Assembly (NCBI GenBank): GCA_017935805.1
Contig: JAGBGV010000094.1
Span: 1 to 12,260 of the forward strand
Reading direction: 5' to 3'
DNA: 12,260 bases
Source: Clostridia bacterium
GTDB lineage: Bacteria > Bacillota_A > Clostridia > Oscillospirales > CAG-272
Part shown: positions 1 to 6,271 of the stretch, one piece after another
Numbering within the stretch: position 1 is the first letter of the stretch
How the letters are laid out: the number at the start of each line of letters is the position of its first letter
Notes under the pieces: generated by a model
Databases searched by the model: none
Told to the model about the DNA's origin: nothing
Seen by the model: the letters and a program-made list of their open reading frames with translations, nothing else
Made by a program: the position numbers and the translations under genes

Positions 1-638
1 CTGTCCATCAACTGCATATTACGTATTTTATATTTCTTGCGAATATCACGGACAATCAAAGTATTGAAAACATCAGCAATGTAATCATATTTGGCTTCTT
101 GATCCTTATAGAGATAGGAGCCAGCCATGCCACCCTCAATCATATACTTATCAACGGCGGTATACTTGTCGCTGTAACCAAAATACTGCAAATATTCGCT
201 GAACGAGAAAGGGAATACCTTGATTTCAAATGTTCTCCCTGTAAACAGCGTAGCAAGGTCAGAACTCAAAAGGAAAGCATTTGAGCCTGTAATATAAATA
301 TCAAATTTTTCGGATGCGTGCAGACCGTTGATTGATTTCTCGAAGTCGGTGCACATCTGAACTTCATCAATCAAAACAAAGTTCTCTTTGCCAGCTACAT
401 ACTGAGAATTGATATAATCGTACAAAGGTCTGTATTCAAGCAGATGGTCAAACTCCGGTAAGTTGAAGTTGATCACGATGATGTTATGGTCGGGTACATT
501 CTGTTCGATATAGTTCTTAAATGCTTCAAGCAGCTTGGATTTTCCGCTACGACGAACACCCGTGATTACCTTAATATCCGGAGTACCGATTACATTGATG
601 AGTTTTTCTAAATATTGATTTCGAGTTATAAGTTTCAT
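1..638 (-). CDS. AAA-type ATPase (ATPase/DUF4143 family), N-terminal part, cut by window edge
   Basis: The frame is open from the ATG at 638-636 to the window edge, giving 212 residues without a stop. The N terminus has a Walker A motif, GVRRSGKS, at residues 27-34. Walker B is FVLIDEVQ at about 87-94, and a sensor-like ITGSNA lies at 116-121. This is followed by TGR (133-135) and a PFSFSEY stretch (143-149). This order is typical of the ATPases usually annotated as ATP-binding protein with a C-terminal DUF4143 domain; that domain would lie outside the window. The cellular role of this family is poorly defined, and some members are thought to be antitoxin-like or defence-related. The start is supported by AGGTGA seven bases upstream and by a strong promoter. 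The gene stands alone, separated from the next minus-strand gene by a terminator. Confidence 0.85.
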   Translation of the reverse strand, partial: MKLITRNQYLEKLINVIGTPDIKVITGVRRSGKSKLLEAFKNYIEQNVPDHNIIVINFNLPEFDHLLEYRPLYDYINSQYVAGKENFVLIDEVQMCTDFEKSINGLHASEKFDIYITGSNAFLLSSDLATLFTGRTFEIKVFPFSFSEYLQYFGYSDKYTAVDKYMIEGGMAGSYLYKDQEAKYDYIADVFNTLIVRDIRKKYKIRNMQLMD

Positions 639-660
639 GACACATCACCTCGCATACAGT

Positions 661-689
661 ATTATACCACAACTCCTTACCAAATTCAA
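661..689 (-). promoter_or_regulatory. Promoter of the partial ATPase gene
   Basis: Reading the minus strand, TTGAAT (684-689) is followed after exactly 17 bases by TATAAT (661-666), with TG one base before the -10 (extended -10). The -10 is about 23 bases upstream of the ATG, so the leader is short. This is close to the sigma-A consensus. Confidence 0.8.
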
Positions 690-729
690 CATAATTTCAA
701 AAATGGTAAATTGAAAGTTTTAATAATAA

Positions 730-760
730 ACCAAAACGGAGTCGATTGACCCCGTTTTTT
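730..760 (-). terminator. Rho-independent terminator of the FliB-like gene (possibly bidirectional)
   Basis: AAACGG pairs with CCGTTT and GTC pairs with GAC around a GATT loop, with one A-C mismatch in the stem. On the minus strand the stem ends in TTTT and sits directly after the FliB-like stop codon at 764. On the plus strand it is followed by TTTTTT, so it could work in both directions. Confidence 0.7.
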
Positions 761-763
761 CTA

Positions 764-1663
764 TTAAAATAAAAATTCAGTTTTTATCGCATCAGTGTTG
801 TCCTCGGAGTATTCCAACTCCTCTGATATGATCCGTGCATAGTCGATGGCGCTATCAGCATCGCGATAGAGAATAAGGGAGGACAGCAACCTCTCACAGA
901 AGCAGGCAAAGCCGAGGGACGCTGAAAACTCACTCTCGTTTGTGGCGGATGAGCAGTGCCTGTAGACAAAATACGCAAGTGCGCGCTCAAGTAACGGCTC
1001 ATATTCCTCCACCGTTGAGAGATCGGAGCGATATACCGAAAACAGCTCCCGATGACTCTCGTCGAGGTATTCAAGTGAGTTAAGTAGCTCCACCCATTCG
1101 CTGTCGAGCAGGTCGGCGGGGAAAACATCAAATTCGGTGTAGATCTGTTTCAGTCGAATATTGTAAGGTACCGTGCGGTCACGGAGTATTTCAAATATTC
1201 TCTCGCGCTTTTCTACTGCATCAAATTCGGGTACGTCAAGGGAAGATTCCATCTCACCCACGCAGATCATTTGGTCATATTCATCGGAAGACAGAATGAT
1301 CCTTGCCGCCTCCTCGCATGACAGCCCAAGTCCAGCCTCTTTGCCACGCGCTGTGTCATTGTAGAATCTCGGATGCTCGCGGCAGATGTCGCAGAGATAA
1401 TCTTCACCAACATTTGCGATGATCCTGCACAGTCCTCGCTCGTCAAGATGCGGGCATCTTTCATCCTCGCACAGCTTAAAATGAGGTACTTCCTCTGCTT
1501 CGATACTGTTTTTTATCTCTTTGCCGTAGCCGCCGGAGAGGGAAGCATATTTTGACATAGTTGCGCTGTCTATGTCAATCTCCCAGCCAACGCAGCAGCT
1601 GTGTCTGCATCGGTCGGCAATGCATTTGAAGTTAGTATAGTATTTCGGTGCGCGGATCGTCAT
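764..1663 (-). CDS. fliB: FliB-family protein (flagellin lysine-N-methylase-like, Cys-rich)
   Basis: This 299-residue soluble protein has the cysteine signature of the FliB family. C14, C19, C23 and C24 come first in a CRHSCCVGWEIDID block. Next are C65, C70 and C79 (ERCPHLDERGLC), then C91 and C94 (CDICREHPRF), and C116 (LSCEEAAR). In Salmonella, FliB methylates lysines of flagellin, and the cysteines are thought to bind a metal or iron-sulfur centre. No flagellar gene lies in this window, so the substrate here is unknown and may be another surface protein. The ATG overlaps the stop codon of the upstream regulator gene (ATGA), and its GGAGG ribosome site lies inside that gene, so translation is probably coupled. 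A hairpin terminator follows the stop codon. Family assignment is firm; function is inferred. Confidence 0.8.
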   Translation of the reverse strand: MTIRAPKYYTNFKCIADRCRHSCCVGWEIDIDSATMSKYASLSGGYGKEIKNSIEAEEVPHFKLCEDERCPHLDERGLCRIIANVGEDYLCDICREHPRFYNDTARGKEAGLGLSCEEAARIILSSDEYDQMICVGEMESSLDVPEFDAVEKRERIFEILRDRTVPYNIRLKQIYTEFDVFPADLLDSEWVELLNSLEYLDESHRELFSVYRSDLSTVEEYEPLLERALAYFVYRHCSSATNESEFSASLGFACFCERLLSSLILYRDADSAIDYARIISEELEYSEDNTDAIKTEFLF

Positions 1664-2271
1664 TTTTGTCCTCCGAAGAGCTTGAAGGCTGTCTCTGACA
1701 TTACGTAGATATCTTTATTTGTTTTAATCTTGCCGCGGCTTGATACGAATATTCCCTCGTCAAGTCCCGTGATTATTCCCGGCTTGCCTTTGATTACGAC
1801 GATAACAGTCTCGTCCGCCTTGCGTTGTGGCTTTACAAGCACGCTTTCCACTCGGGACGGATTGGTGTATCCGCCGAATGGGTAGAGATCCTCACGGTAG
1901 ACCGAGCCGTCGTCCTTGCAGTGTATATGAGTTGCTTTTGTTGCGGCAGCTCTTGTGATATACAGCACAAATTTCTGCCCGTCTTTGGTAAATTCGATCC
2001 TTTTTGTCAGTTCGTTTTCTTCTATTACTTTTCCAAATTTCTTGTAATACTCGTAAAGCGACAATCTGTTCTCGCTGACACACTCCATTACGTCTTCAAC
2101 ACCGCAATCAAGCACCTCGCATATGCGTGCAATCGTGTCAGTGGTCACAGTCTGATTTTTTGACATCTTAGCAATCACGCGTGAGCTGATTCCCGTAAGA
2201 GATGACAGCTCGGTTTTTGTTATGCCGCGGTCGATGAGCAGCTTCCACAGCCGTGAGTAGTCGATATACAT
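1660..2271 (-). CDS. XRE/Cro-CI type transcriptional regulator with a C-terminal domain of unknown function
   Basis: The protein has 203 residues. Residues 1-66 form a helix-turn-helix domain of the short Cro/CI kind; the recognition region is TKTELSSLTGISSRVIAKMS, followed by the usual TTDTIARICEVLDC helix. Residues of about 85-203 are beta-rich and unlike a standard repressor tail; I do not recognise this part, and it may be a ligand-sensing or oligomerisation domain. The ATG at 2271 has AAGGCGGTGG just upstream and a very good promoter 24 bases further up. The gene ends with TGA overlapping the ATG of the FliB-like gene, so both proteins come from one mRNA. A perfect palindrome beside the promoter suggests autoregulation. 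The DNA-binding assignment is confident; the regulated genes are inferred. Confidence 0.85.
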   Translation of the reverse strand: MYIDYSRLWKLLIDRGITKTELSSLTGISSRVIAKMSKNQTVTTDTIARICEVLDCGVEDVMECVSENRLSLYEYYKKFGKVIEENELTKRIEFTKDGQKFVLYITRAAATKATHIHCKDDGSVYREDLYPFGGYTNPSRVESVLVKPQRKADETVIVVIKGKPGIITGLDEGIFVSSRGKIKTNKDIYVMSETAFKLFGGQK

Positions 2272-2294
2272 AATTCCACCGCCTTTCTGTATTC

Positions 2295-2323
2295 AGTATA
2301 TCACAGAAAAGCAACAATGTCAA
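2295..2323 (-). promoter_or_regulatory. Promoter of the regulator/FliB-like operon
   Basis: On the minus strand a perfect TTGACA (2318-2323) is followed after 17 bases by TATACT (2295-2300). The -10 is preceded by TGA, giving an extended -10. The predicted leader is under 20 bases. Confidence 0.85.
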
Positions 2324-2328
2324 TAAAT

Positions 2329-2342
2329 TTTACTATAGTAAA
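2329..2342. promoter_or_regulatory. Perfect 14-bp palindrome, candidate operator
   Basis: TTTACTATAGTAAA reads identically on both strands and lies five bases upstream of the -35 box of the regulator promoter. The position and dyad symmetry suit binding of an XRE-type dimer, most simply the product of the adjacent gene (1660-2271). Binding is inferred only. Confidence 0.5.
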
Positions 2343-2351
2343 GATATTTAA

Positions 2352-2383
2352 CAAAAACAAAGCCGAGGGAAGATCCTTCGGCT
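2352..2383 (-). terminator. Rho-independent terminator of the metallophosphoesterase gene
   Basis: On the minus strand AGCCGAAGG pairs with CCCTCGGCT around an ATCTT loop (one A-C mismatch), followed by TTTGTTTTTG. It lies 15 bases after the stop codon at 2398 and separates this gene from the regulator operon. Confidence 0.85.
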
Positions 2384-2397
2384 GATTATATTCAGTT

Positions 2398-2910
2398 TTA
2401 CGCTTGCCCGAATCCGCAGACGATCTGTCCGCCGACGATCTCAATGCAGGCGTATGTTGGGTAGAGTCCTTTGCCGCAGGAGCCCGGGTTTATCATGCGA
2501 ACGTGTCCCTCAAATGAACCGTCAATGGTGATGTCCTCTGCTTCGTGAGTGTGCCCGTAAAGAAGTACATCTGCTTGAGTCTCAATAGCACGGTCAGCGG
2601 CTCTCTGGTGAGTGGACTTAACATCGTACCTGTGTCCGTGCATGATGAGGAATTTCTTCCCGCCTACAGTAACGAGGGCTTCATATATCTGCCCTTTCAT
2701 TTCGGGCGGTGCGGTGATACCGAAGTCGCAGTTGCCGAAAACGTAGTTGAATTTGACTGTTGGGAACTCATCCATTACGGAAAGCAGATCCCGTACCCCG
2801 TCGCCGAGGAAAAACACATGATCCACCCCACCTGCGTTCAGGTGCAGTCGGATATTGTCAGCGATATTCTTGGGGTTGCCGTGGGAATCGGAAAAAACAA
2901 GGATCTTCAT
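2398..2910 (-). CDS. YfcE/MJ0936-type metallophosphoesterase
   Basis: This 170-residue protein is close to the usual length of small YfcE-like phosphodiesterases. The metal-binding motifs occur in the standard order: DSH at 8-10, GDGVRD at 36-41, GNCD at 59-62, HGH at 91-93 and GHTH at 119-122. Such enzymes use two metal ions to cleave phosphodiester bonds; the natural substrate is often unknown. The open frame continues upstream to 3168, but the start at 2910 is preferred. There the protein begins with the canonical strand MKILVFSDSHG, has GGAGT six bases upstream, and does not run into the oppositely oriented gene at 2984. It is monocistronic, ends in a strong terminator, and is divergent from the three-gene cassette at 2984-4022. 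Confidence 0.9.
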   Translation of the reverse strand: MKILVFSDSHGNPKNIADNIRLHLNAGGVDHVFFLGDGVRDLLSVMDEFPTVKFNYVFGNCDFGITAPPEMKGQIYEALVTVGGKKFLIMHGHRYDVKSTHQRAADRAIETQADVLLYGHTHEAEDITIDGSFEGHVRMINPGSCGKGLYPTYACIEIVGGQIVCGFGQA

Positions 2911-2917
2911 AAACACT

Positions 2918-2971
2918 CCTGTGAGTAACAGAACGCTGTCTGCCGAATATAATGTTACAGATAACCTGTGA
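2918..2971 (+). promoter_or_regulatory. Promoter region of the three-gene cassette, shared with the divergent phosphoesterase gene
   Basis: TATAAT occurs at 2948-2953, with a weak -35 (GTAACA, 2925-2930) 17 bases upstream. On the opposite strand the same bases give TATATT (2946-2951), a possible -10 for the phosphoesterase gene, but without a good -35. The region also holds an inverted repeat (GTAACA 2925-2930, TGTTAC 2953-2958) and a direct repeat (CCTGTGA at 2918 and 2965). The plus-strand -10 is the most reliable element. Confidence 0.5.
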
Positions 2972-2983
2972 CGGAGGGGACAA

Positions 2984-3202
2984 ATGATCAACAAAGCGAT
3001 GATAAACAAGATGCTGGAAATGCCTGACGAAAAGCTGGCGTCCATGCTGAAAATAGTGCTTTCGGCCTCGGGAATTGACCTTGGCGGAAAGAAGTTTGAC
3101 GAGAAAAATGTGAGAAAGCTGCGCGCGCTGCTCCGGGAGGTGACTGACTCCGACATTGAGCGTGCCACTTATCTTATTGACAGATACAAACACGGAGGCT
3201 GA
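2984..3202 (+). CDS. Small helical protein of unknown function, first gene of the three-gene cassette
   Basis: I do not recognise this 72-residue protein. It is charged and apparently all-helical, with no membrane segment and no cysteine. It starts MINKAMINKM, has a hydrophobic helix around residues 18-30 (LASMLKIVLSASG) and two basic amphipathic helices (about 40-52 and 56-69). The start is supported by GGAGGGG four bases upstream, in a leader only about 25 bases long after the -10. The next gene begins one base after the stop codon, and its ribosome site lies inside this coding region, so the two are probably made together. The good ribosome sites and tight spacing through three successive genes argue that this is a real gene rather than a chance frame. 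Confidence 0.75.
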   Translation: MINKAMINKMLEMPDEKLASMLKIVLSASGIDLGGKKFDEKNVRKLRALLREVTDSDIERATYLIDRYKHGG

Positions 3203-3203
3203 A

Positions 3204-3623
3204 ATGAGCAGTACTGATAATATGCCCGATATTTCGGGGATGATAGAGAAGATCATGCAGAATCCCGAGTTTGCCGGCATGGTCAAAGAACTGCGAGGTG
3301 ACGGCGGTACGGGAGACGTGCAGGGAGACATAATGTCAAAGCTGCCCGAGGTGATGGCAATGCTCTCTCCGATGCTTGGTGGGCAAGGAAAGCTGGGTGA
3401 CGGTGGGCCAAAAGAAGAAAAGAGCGAAAAAAACAGCGAGATACGGCATCTGAAAAGTATCGACAGGTACGACAAGACTCGCGCGATGCGGCTTATGTCG
3501 GCACTCAAGCCTTATCTCAGTCCGGAGAGGTGCACCATGATCGACAAGTGTATGTCGGTGCTGCAGCTTGGGGATGTGATGACAGTGCTGCGCGGACTTG
3601 ACGGGCTTAACAAAACCGACTGA
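3204..3623 (+). CDS. Hypothetical protein with a C-terminal ALKPYLSPE helical motif, second gene of the cassette
   Basis: This is a 139-residue soluble protein. Residues 1-60 are Met-rich and helical (ISGMIEKIMQNPEFAGMV, then LPEVMAMLSPMLGG). A Gly/Lys/Glu-rich linker follows at about 59-80. The C-terminal helical region at about 91-130 has RLMSALKPYLSPER followed by MIDKCMSVLQLGDVM. From general knowledge, a similar ALKPYLS-type ending occurs in unnamed small proteins of Clostridia; no function is known to me. The open frame extends back to 3156, but the ATG at 3204 is chosen because it has GGAGG six bases upstream and avoids overlap with the first gene. The third gene follows after 12 bases. 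Confidence 0.8.
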   Translation: MSSTDNMPDISGMIEKIMQNPEFAGMVKELRGDGGTGDVQGDIMSKLPEVMAMLSPMLGGQGKLGDGGPKEEKSEKNSEIRHLKSIDRYDKTRAMRLMSALKPYLSPERCTMIDKCMSVLQLGDVMTVLRGLDGLNKTD

Positions 3624-3635
3624 TAAGGGGGAGCT

Positions 3636-4022
3636 ATGTACACAAGAAATTACGGCAAGCAAAGACGGTACAGTCCGCCGCCCGGGTACGCGGGAAGCAC
3701 GATCAGCGGGGATGGTCAGGTCAAGCATCATTTGCCTGCGGACGAGGTGAAACGGCTCGCCAAAGAGGTGGCAGATGTAGATGACTTCCCTCGGGAAAGT
3801 TATGCCAAACCGTCTGAGAGCAACTGTGCAGAAGAAAAAACCGCAGTTGACATAGTGGCAAAAAAAGACAAGGATAACTCATCACTTCATGAACTGCTGA
3901 AAAGCCTGCGCGGGAGATTTGGCTCAGAGGAGCTGATTATCCTCACAGTAATGCTTCTGATAGCTCAGGACGGAATAGGAGCCGAGGTGCTGATACTTGC
4001 GCTTATACTTATAGCCGGATAG
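3636..4022 (+). CDS. Hypothetical protein with a hydrophobic C-terminal hairpin, third gene of the cassette
   Basis: This 128-residue protein has three parts. The N terminus is basic and Pro/Tyr/Gly-rich (RRYSPPPGYAGS, residues 10-21). The middle, about 30-95, is charged and helical. The C terminus has two short hydrophobic segments, IILTVMLLIA (101-110) and EVLILALILIAG (117-128), joined by QDGIG. There is no signal peptide, so it is probably a cytosolic protein attached to the membrane, or to a partner, by its tail. The hydrophobic segments are too short to be confident transmembrane helices. The start has GGGGGAG two bases before the ATG. The final codons lie in the left arm of a terminator hairpin. 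Function unknown; membrane association is inferred. Confidence 0.8.
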   Translation: MYTRNYGKQRRYSPPPGYAGSTISGDGQVKHHLPADEVKRLAKEVADVDDFPRESYAKPSESNCAEEKTAVDIVAKKDKDNSSLHELLKSLRGRFGSEELIILTVMLLIAQDGIGAEVLILALILIAG

Positions 4023-4044
4023 AAATACCCGGCTTTAGTTTATT
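4013..4044 (+). terminator. Terminator of the three-gene cassette, overlapping its last codons
   Basis: AGCCGG (4013-4018) pairs with CCGGCT (4029-4034) around a 10-base loop, followed by TTAGTTTATT. The left arm is coding sequence of the third cassette gene. The stop codon of the converging minus-strand gene (4035-4037) lies in the T-rich tail, so the convergent operons end within about 12 bases of each other. Confidence 0.65.
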
Positions 4045-5075
4045 GTGTTAAGCAGATCGCTGACTTCACGCACCAGTATTTCGATATCCTCTGAAGGATC
4101 GCTGTATTTGAAGTCGGCTGCAGGGGCAATTTCTCCGCCTATCACTATGCTGAGTGAAAGCAGATGAGTGTCTTTGTGAAAGCTGAATGTCATGCCGAGA
4201 TCTGCTATCTTCGATACAATGGATGCAATCCGAGCAAAGTCACCGACGGGATGAGGCAATACGGAGAGAGAATCAATATCTCCCCATTCCGCTTCAGGAA
4301 TAAGCTTGTCGGTGTATGTGGCTACTGTAATATCTGATGAGCCGGACATCCTTGTAAGCACAACGCTGATTGAATGATCAGAGGAGGCCATGCCGATTAT
4401 TGCCATTGACATGAGCAGGAGAGCCACATAAGCTTCAAGAGGCATATCAATGAAAGCTGTGTCAGAACTCGTATCAAGTACGGGATCGTTTATGTGGAAT
4501 TGCACCGTGGACAAGCCGAACATCGGATTTCTGTACAGATGCGAGAGTGTATGCTCTGTAACGGCACATATATCGCAGCGACGGTAGGTGCGCCTGTCTT
4601 CGAGTATTGCATCTGCCAGATAAGGTATGCGATTCAACGACAGAAATGCTTCGGAAGTAATTACTGTCGGTTTGTACAGGCGTTTATTCTTTGCATATAA
4701 CAGCTCATAAACAATGCGGTTTGCGGCTTTATTGTAATAGCTTGAGGACGGTGACATGAAACGGTAGAATTCAGAAATATCGTTCGAGAGGAAGACCATC
4801 GTGTACTCTCCGCCGAGCAGTTGATTCTTCTCGCAGAATCCGTACATATATCCGGGAAAGCCTGTGAGACGCAAAACTTTGTACTCCATATTGCCACAGG
4901 AGGAATGATCGGCGCAAAAGTCGCGGAATGATTGGATCTCACCGCCGAGAGCCTTATTAAATGCGTCTCGCAATTCGTTCATATCGCTAGTGCCGCGAAA
5001 GGATGAGAGCACATCTATTTCGTCACAAAGATAACCGCAGTCAGTGAAGACCAGACATGGATTATTGTAGCTCAT
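4035..5075 (-). CDS. Kinase-like protein with a degenerate GHKL/HATPase-like C terminus (tentative)
   Basis: The protein has 346 residues and no signal peptide or membrane segment. I do not recognise the N-terminal half. The C-terminal part, about 207-313, has the layout of a histidine-kinase ATPase domain: an IDMPLEAYVALLLMSMAIIG helix where the N box would be, then VVLTRMSGSSDITVATYT strands, then a helix and a final LLSLSIVIGG strand. The N-box asparagines and glycine boxes are not visible, and there is no phospho-acceptor His region, so it is probably not an active kinase. A Cys pair (CDIC) is at 167-170. A TTG two codons upstream is possible, but the ATG at 5075 is preferred; it lies two bases after the preceding stop. 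No clear ribosome site is seen, so translation is likely coupled. Confidence 0.75.
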   Translation of the reverse strand: MSYNNPCLVFTDCGYLCDEIDVLSSFRGTSDMNELRDAFNKALGGEIQSFRDFCADHSSCGNMEYKVLRLTGFPGYMYGFCEKNQLLGGEYTMVFLSNDISEFYRFMSPSSSYYNKAANRIVYELLYAKNKRLYKPTVITSEAFLSLNRIPYLADAILEDRRTYRRCDICAVTEHTLSHLYRNPMFGLSTVQFHINDPVLDTSSDTAFIDMPLEAYVALLLMSMAIIGMASSDHSISVVLTRMSGSSDITVATYTDKLIPEAEWGDIDSLSVLPHPVGDFARIASIVSKIADLGMTFSFHKDTHLLSLSIVIGGEIAPAADFKYSDPSEDIEILVREVSDLLNTIN

Positions 5076-5077
5076 TA

Positions 5078-6259
5078 TCAATACCAGGGCTTGTCGGATT
5101 TATCCGAATCTTCATTGCCGGGTGCATCAGGCTCACGGGAGGTTGTTTCGTCGCCGTAATAGTCTCCTGTGCTTGCGTAGGGATTAGTGGGCACATCAGT
5201 TTCAGGCGGCTCCGTTTCGTTGGTTGTTTCTTCTGTCTCAACAGGAGCGTTCTGATCGTATGCCATTTCCTCGGGGAGATAGGTGCCCATAATGCACACA
5301 TTCTTAATATCGCTGTGGACGGAGGCTGTATATTCCGCGGCGGCTGCGGCGATGTTATCTCCGTCGATCACCAGTCGCATATTGTATACTGTGAAGCTGC
5401 CGAGAAGCGATGTGATATCGTGAGAAACTGATGAGAATATCTCAGTGGATGTTTTCATGTTCTCGGTAGGGAAATTGATACCAAGGAAGGAAACGGACGA
5501 GCCGATTATCTGAAGATGCTTTGCATAGGATGCTTCCAGGTAGTATTCAGCTGGGAGAGTCACGCCGATAAGGCAGGCAGACAGAGTGCGCTCATCACAT
5601 TCGATGAGGTATTCGCGAAGTTCCAATGCGCTTTTGCGGTTGAATTCAGCTTCGTTATTAAGCTGTATCATCACTTCATCAAATCCAAATCCCGCAAGCT
5701 CTCCTATGAGAGTGCTGTCAATGACGGATGCTGATGCAGTGGCAGAGCTGCCGTGGGATGAAGGAATAACCGCGCACAGCCTCATTCTTTTGCTTTTTGC
5801 GGTTTTTATTGCTGACTTGATCATATCAAGCGTGGGATCAGATTCACTGACAGGGAGTCCGAGAAGAGTGCATTTTGCGGGAGAGGAGTAAATCAGTCCT
5901 CCGTTTTCACTGTCAAGGCGGAGCATCAGGGTGTCATAGTGGCCTGACAGCTCACCGATCTTCTCGGTCATTGACGATTCGTCTTCGTAATCTCTCACGT
6001 CAAAGGCTACTGCAAAGACAGAGGGGGCGGTTGTGCTTGTGATAAAATATTCTTCGGGTATTTCGGGAAGCGGCGGCTCTGTGTCCTCGGGGGTAAAGTT
6101 TTCTTCTTCATCAAGCTTGCTCGCTTTATCAAGCAAATGATGTCCGAGAAGTATGGTCAATACTGTTATCAGCACAGCGGCGAGCAGAACAAATAAGATT
6201 CTGAAGATGATCTTCTTTGCCTTACCGCCGTTGTTGAGTTTGATTCTGTATGATCTCAT
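5078..6259 (-). CDS. Membrane-anchored extracellular protein with a barrel-like (glycoside-hydrolase-like) domain
   Basis: The protein has 393 residues. A basic N terminus is followed by one membrane helix at about 17-40, so most of the protein should lie outside the cell. A 30-residue acidic, Pro-rich spacer leads to a domain at about 80-327. Its alternating strands and helices (VFAVAFDVRD, YDTLMLRLDS, RMRLCAVIPS, FGFDEVMIQL, SACLIGVTLP, SFLGINF) resemble a TIM barrel of the putative glycoside hydrolases (DUF4015-like). I do not see an obvious pair of catalytic acids. The last 60 residues are Thr/Glu/Pro/Asp-rich and probably disordered. The ATG has AAGG eight bases upstream and lies 12 bases after the previous gene's stop. 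The third gene follows directly. Confidence 0.8.
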   Translation of the reverse strand: MRSYRIKLNNGGKAKKIIFRILFVLLAAVLITVLTILLGHHLLDKASKLDEEENFTPEDTEPPLPEIPEEYFITSTTAPSVFAVAFDVRDYEDESSMTEKIGELSGHYDTLMLRLDSENGGLIYSSPAKCTLLGLPVSESDPTLDMIKSAIKTAKSKRMRLCAVIPSSHGSSATASASVIDSTLIGELAGFGFDEVMIQLNNEAEFNRKSALELREYLIECDERTLSACLIGVTLPAEYYLEASYAKHLQIIGSSVSFLGINFPTENMKTSTEIFSSVSHDITSLLGSFTVYNMRLVIDGDNIAAAAAEYTASVHSDIKNVCIMGTYLPEEMAYDQNAPVETEETTNETEPPETDVPTNPYASTGDYYGDETTSREPDAPGNEDSDKSDKPWY

Positions 6260-6271
6260 GAACTTACCTTC

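Noticed and set aside
99..284. 61-codon open frame on the plus strand
   Set aside because: It is antisense to the ATPase gene, which shows Walker A and B motifs and an open frame throughout.
2398..3168. Long N-terminal extension of the phosphoesterase reading frame up to 3168
   Set aside because: The extra 86 residues are Ser-rich, lie antisense to two well-supported genes, and precede a start at 2910 that has a good ribosome site and begins exactly at the family's first strand.
2858..3508. 216-codon open frame on the minus strand
   Set aside because: It is antisense to the cassette genes at 2984-3623, has no ribosome site worth noting and an unusual Ser/Pro/Phe-rich composition.
5057..5431. 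124-codon open frame on the plus strand
   Set aside because: It is antisense to the barrel-like protein gene, and its Cys/Gly/Val-rich sequence reflects the opposite strand's acidic repeats.
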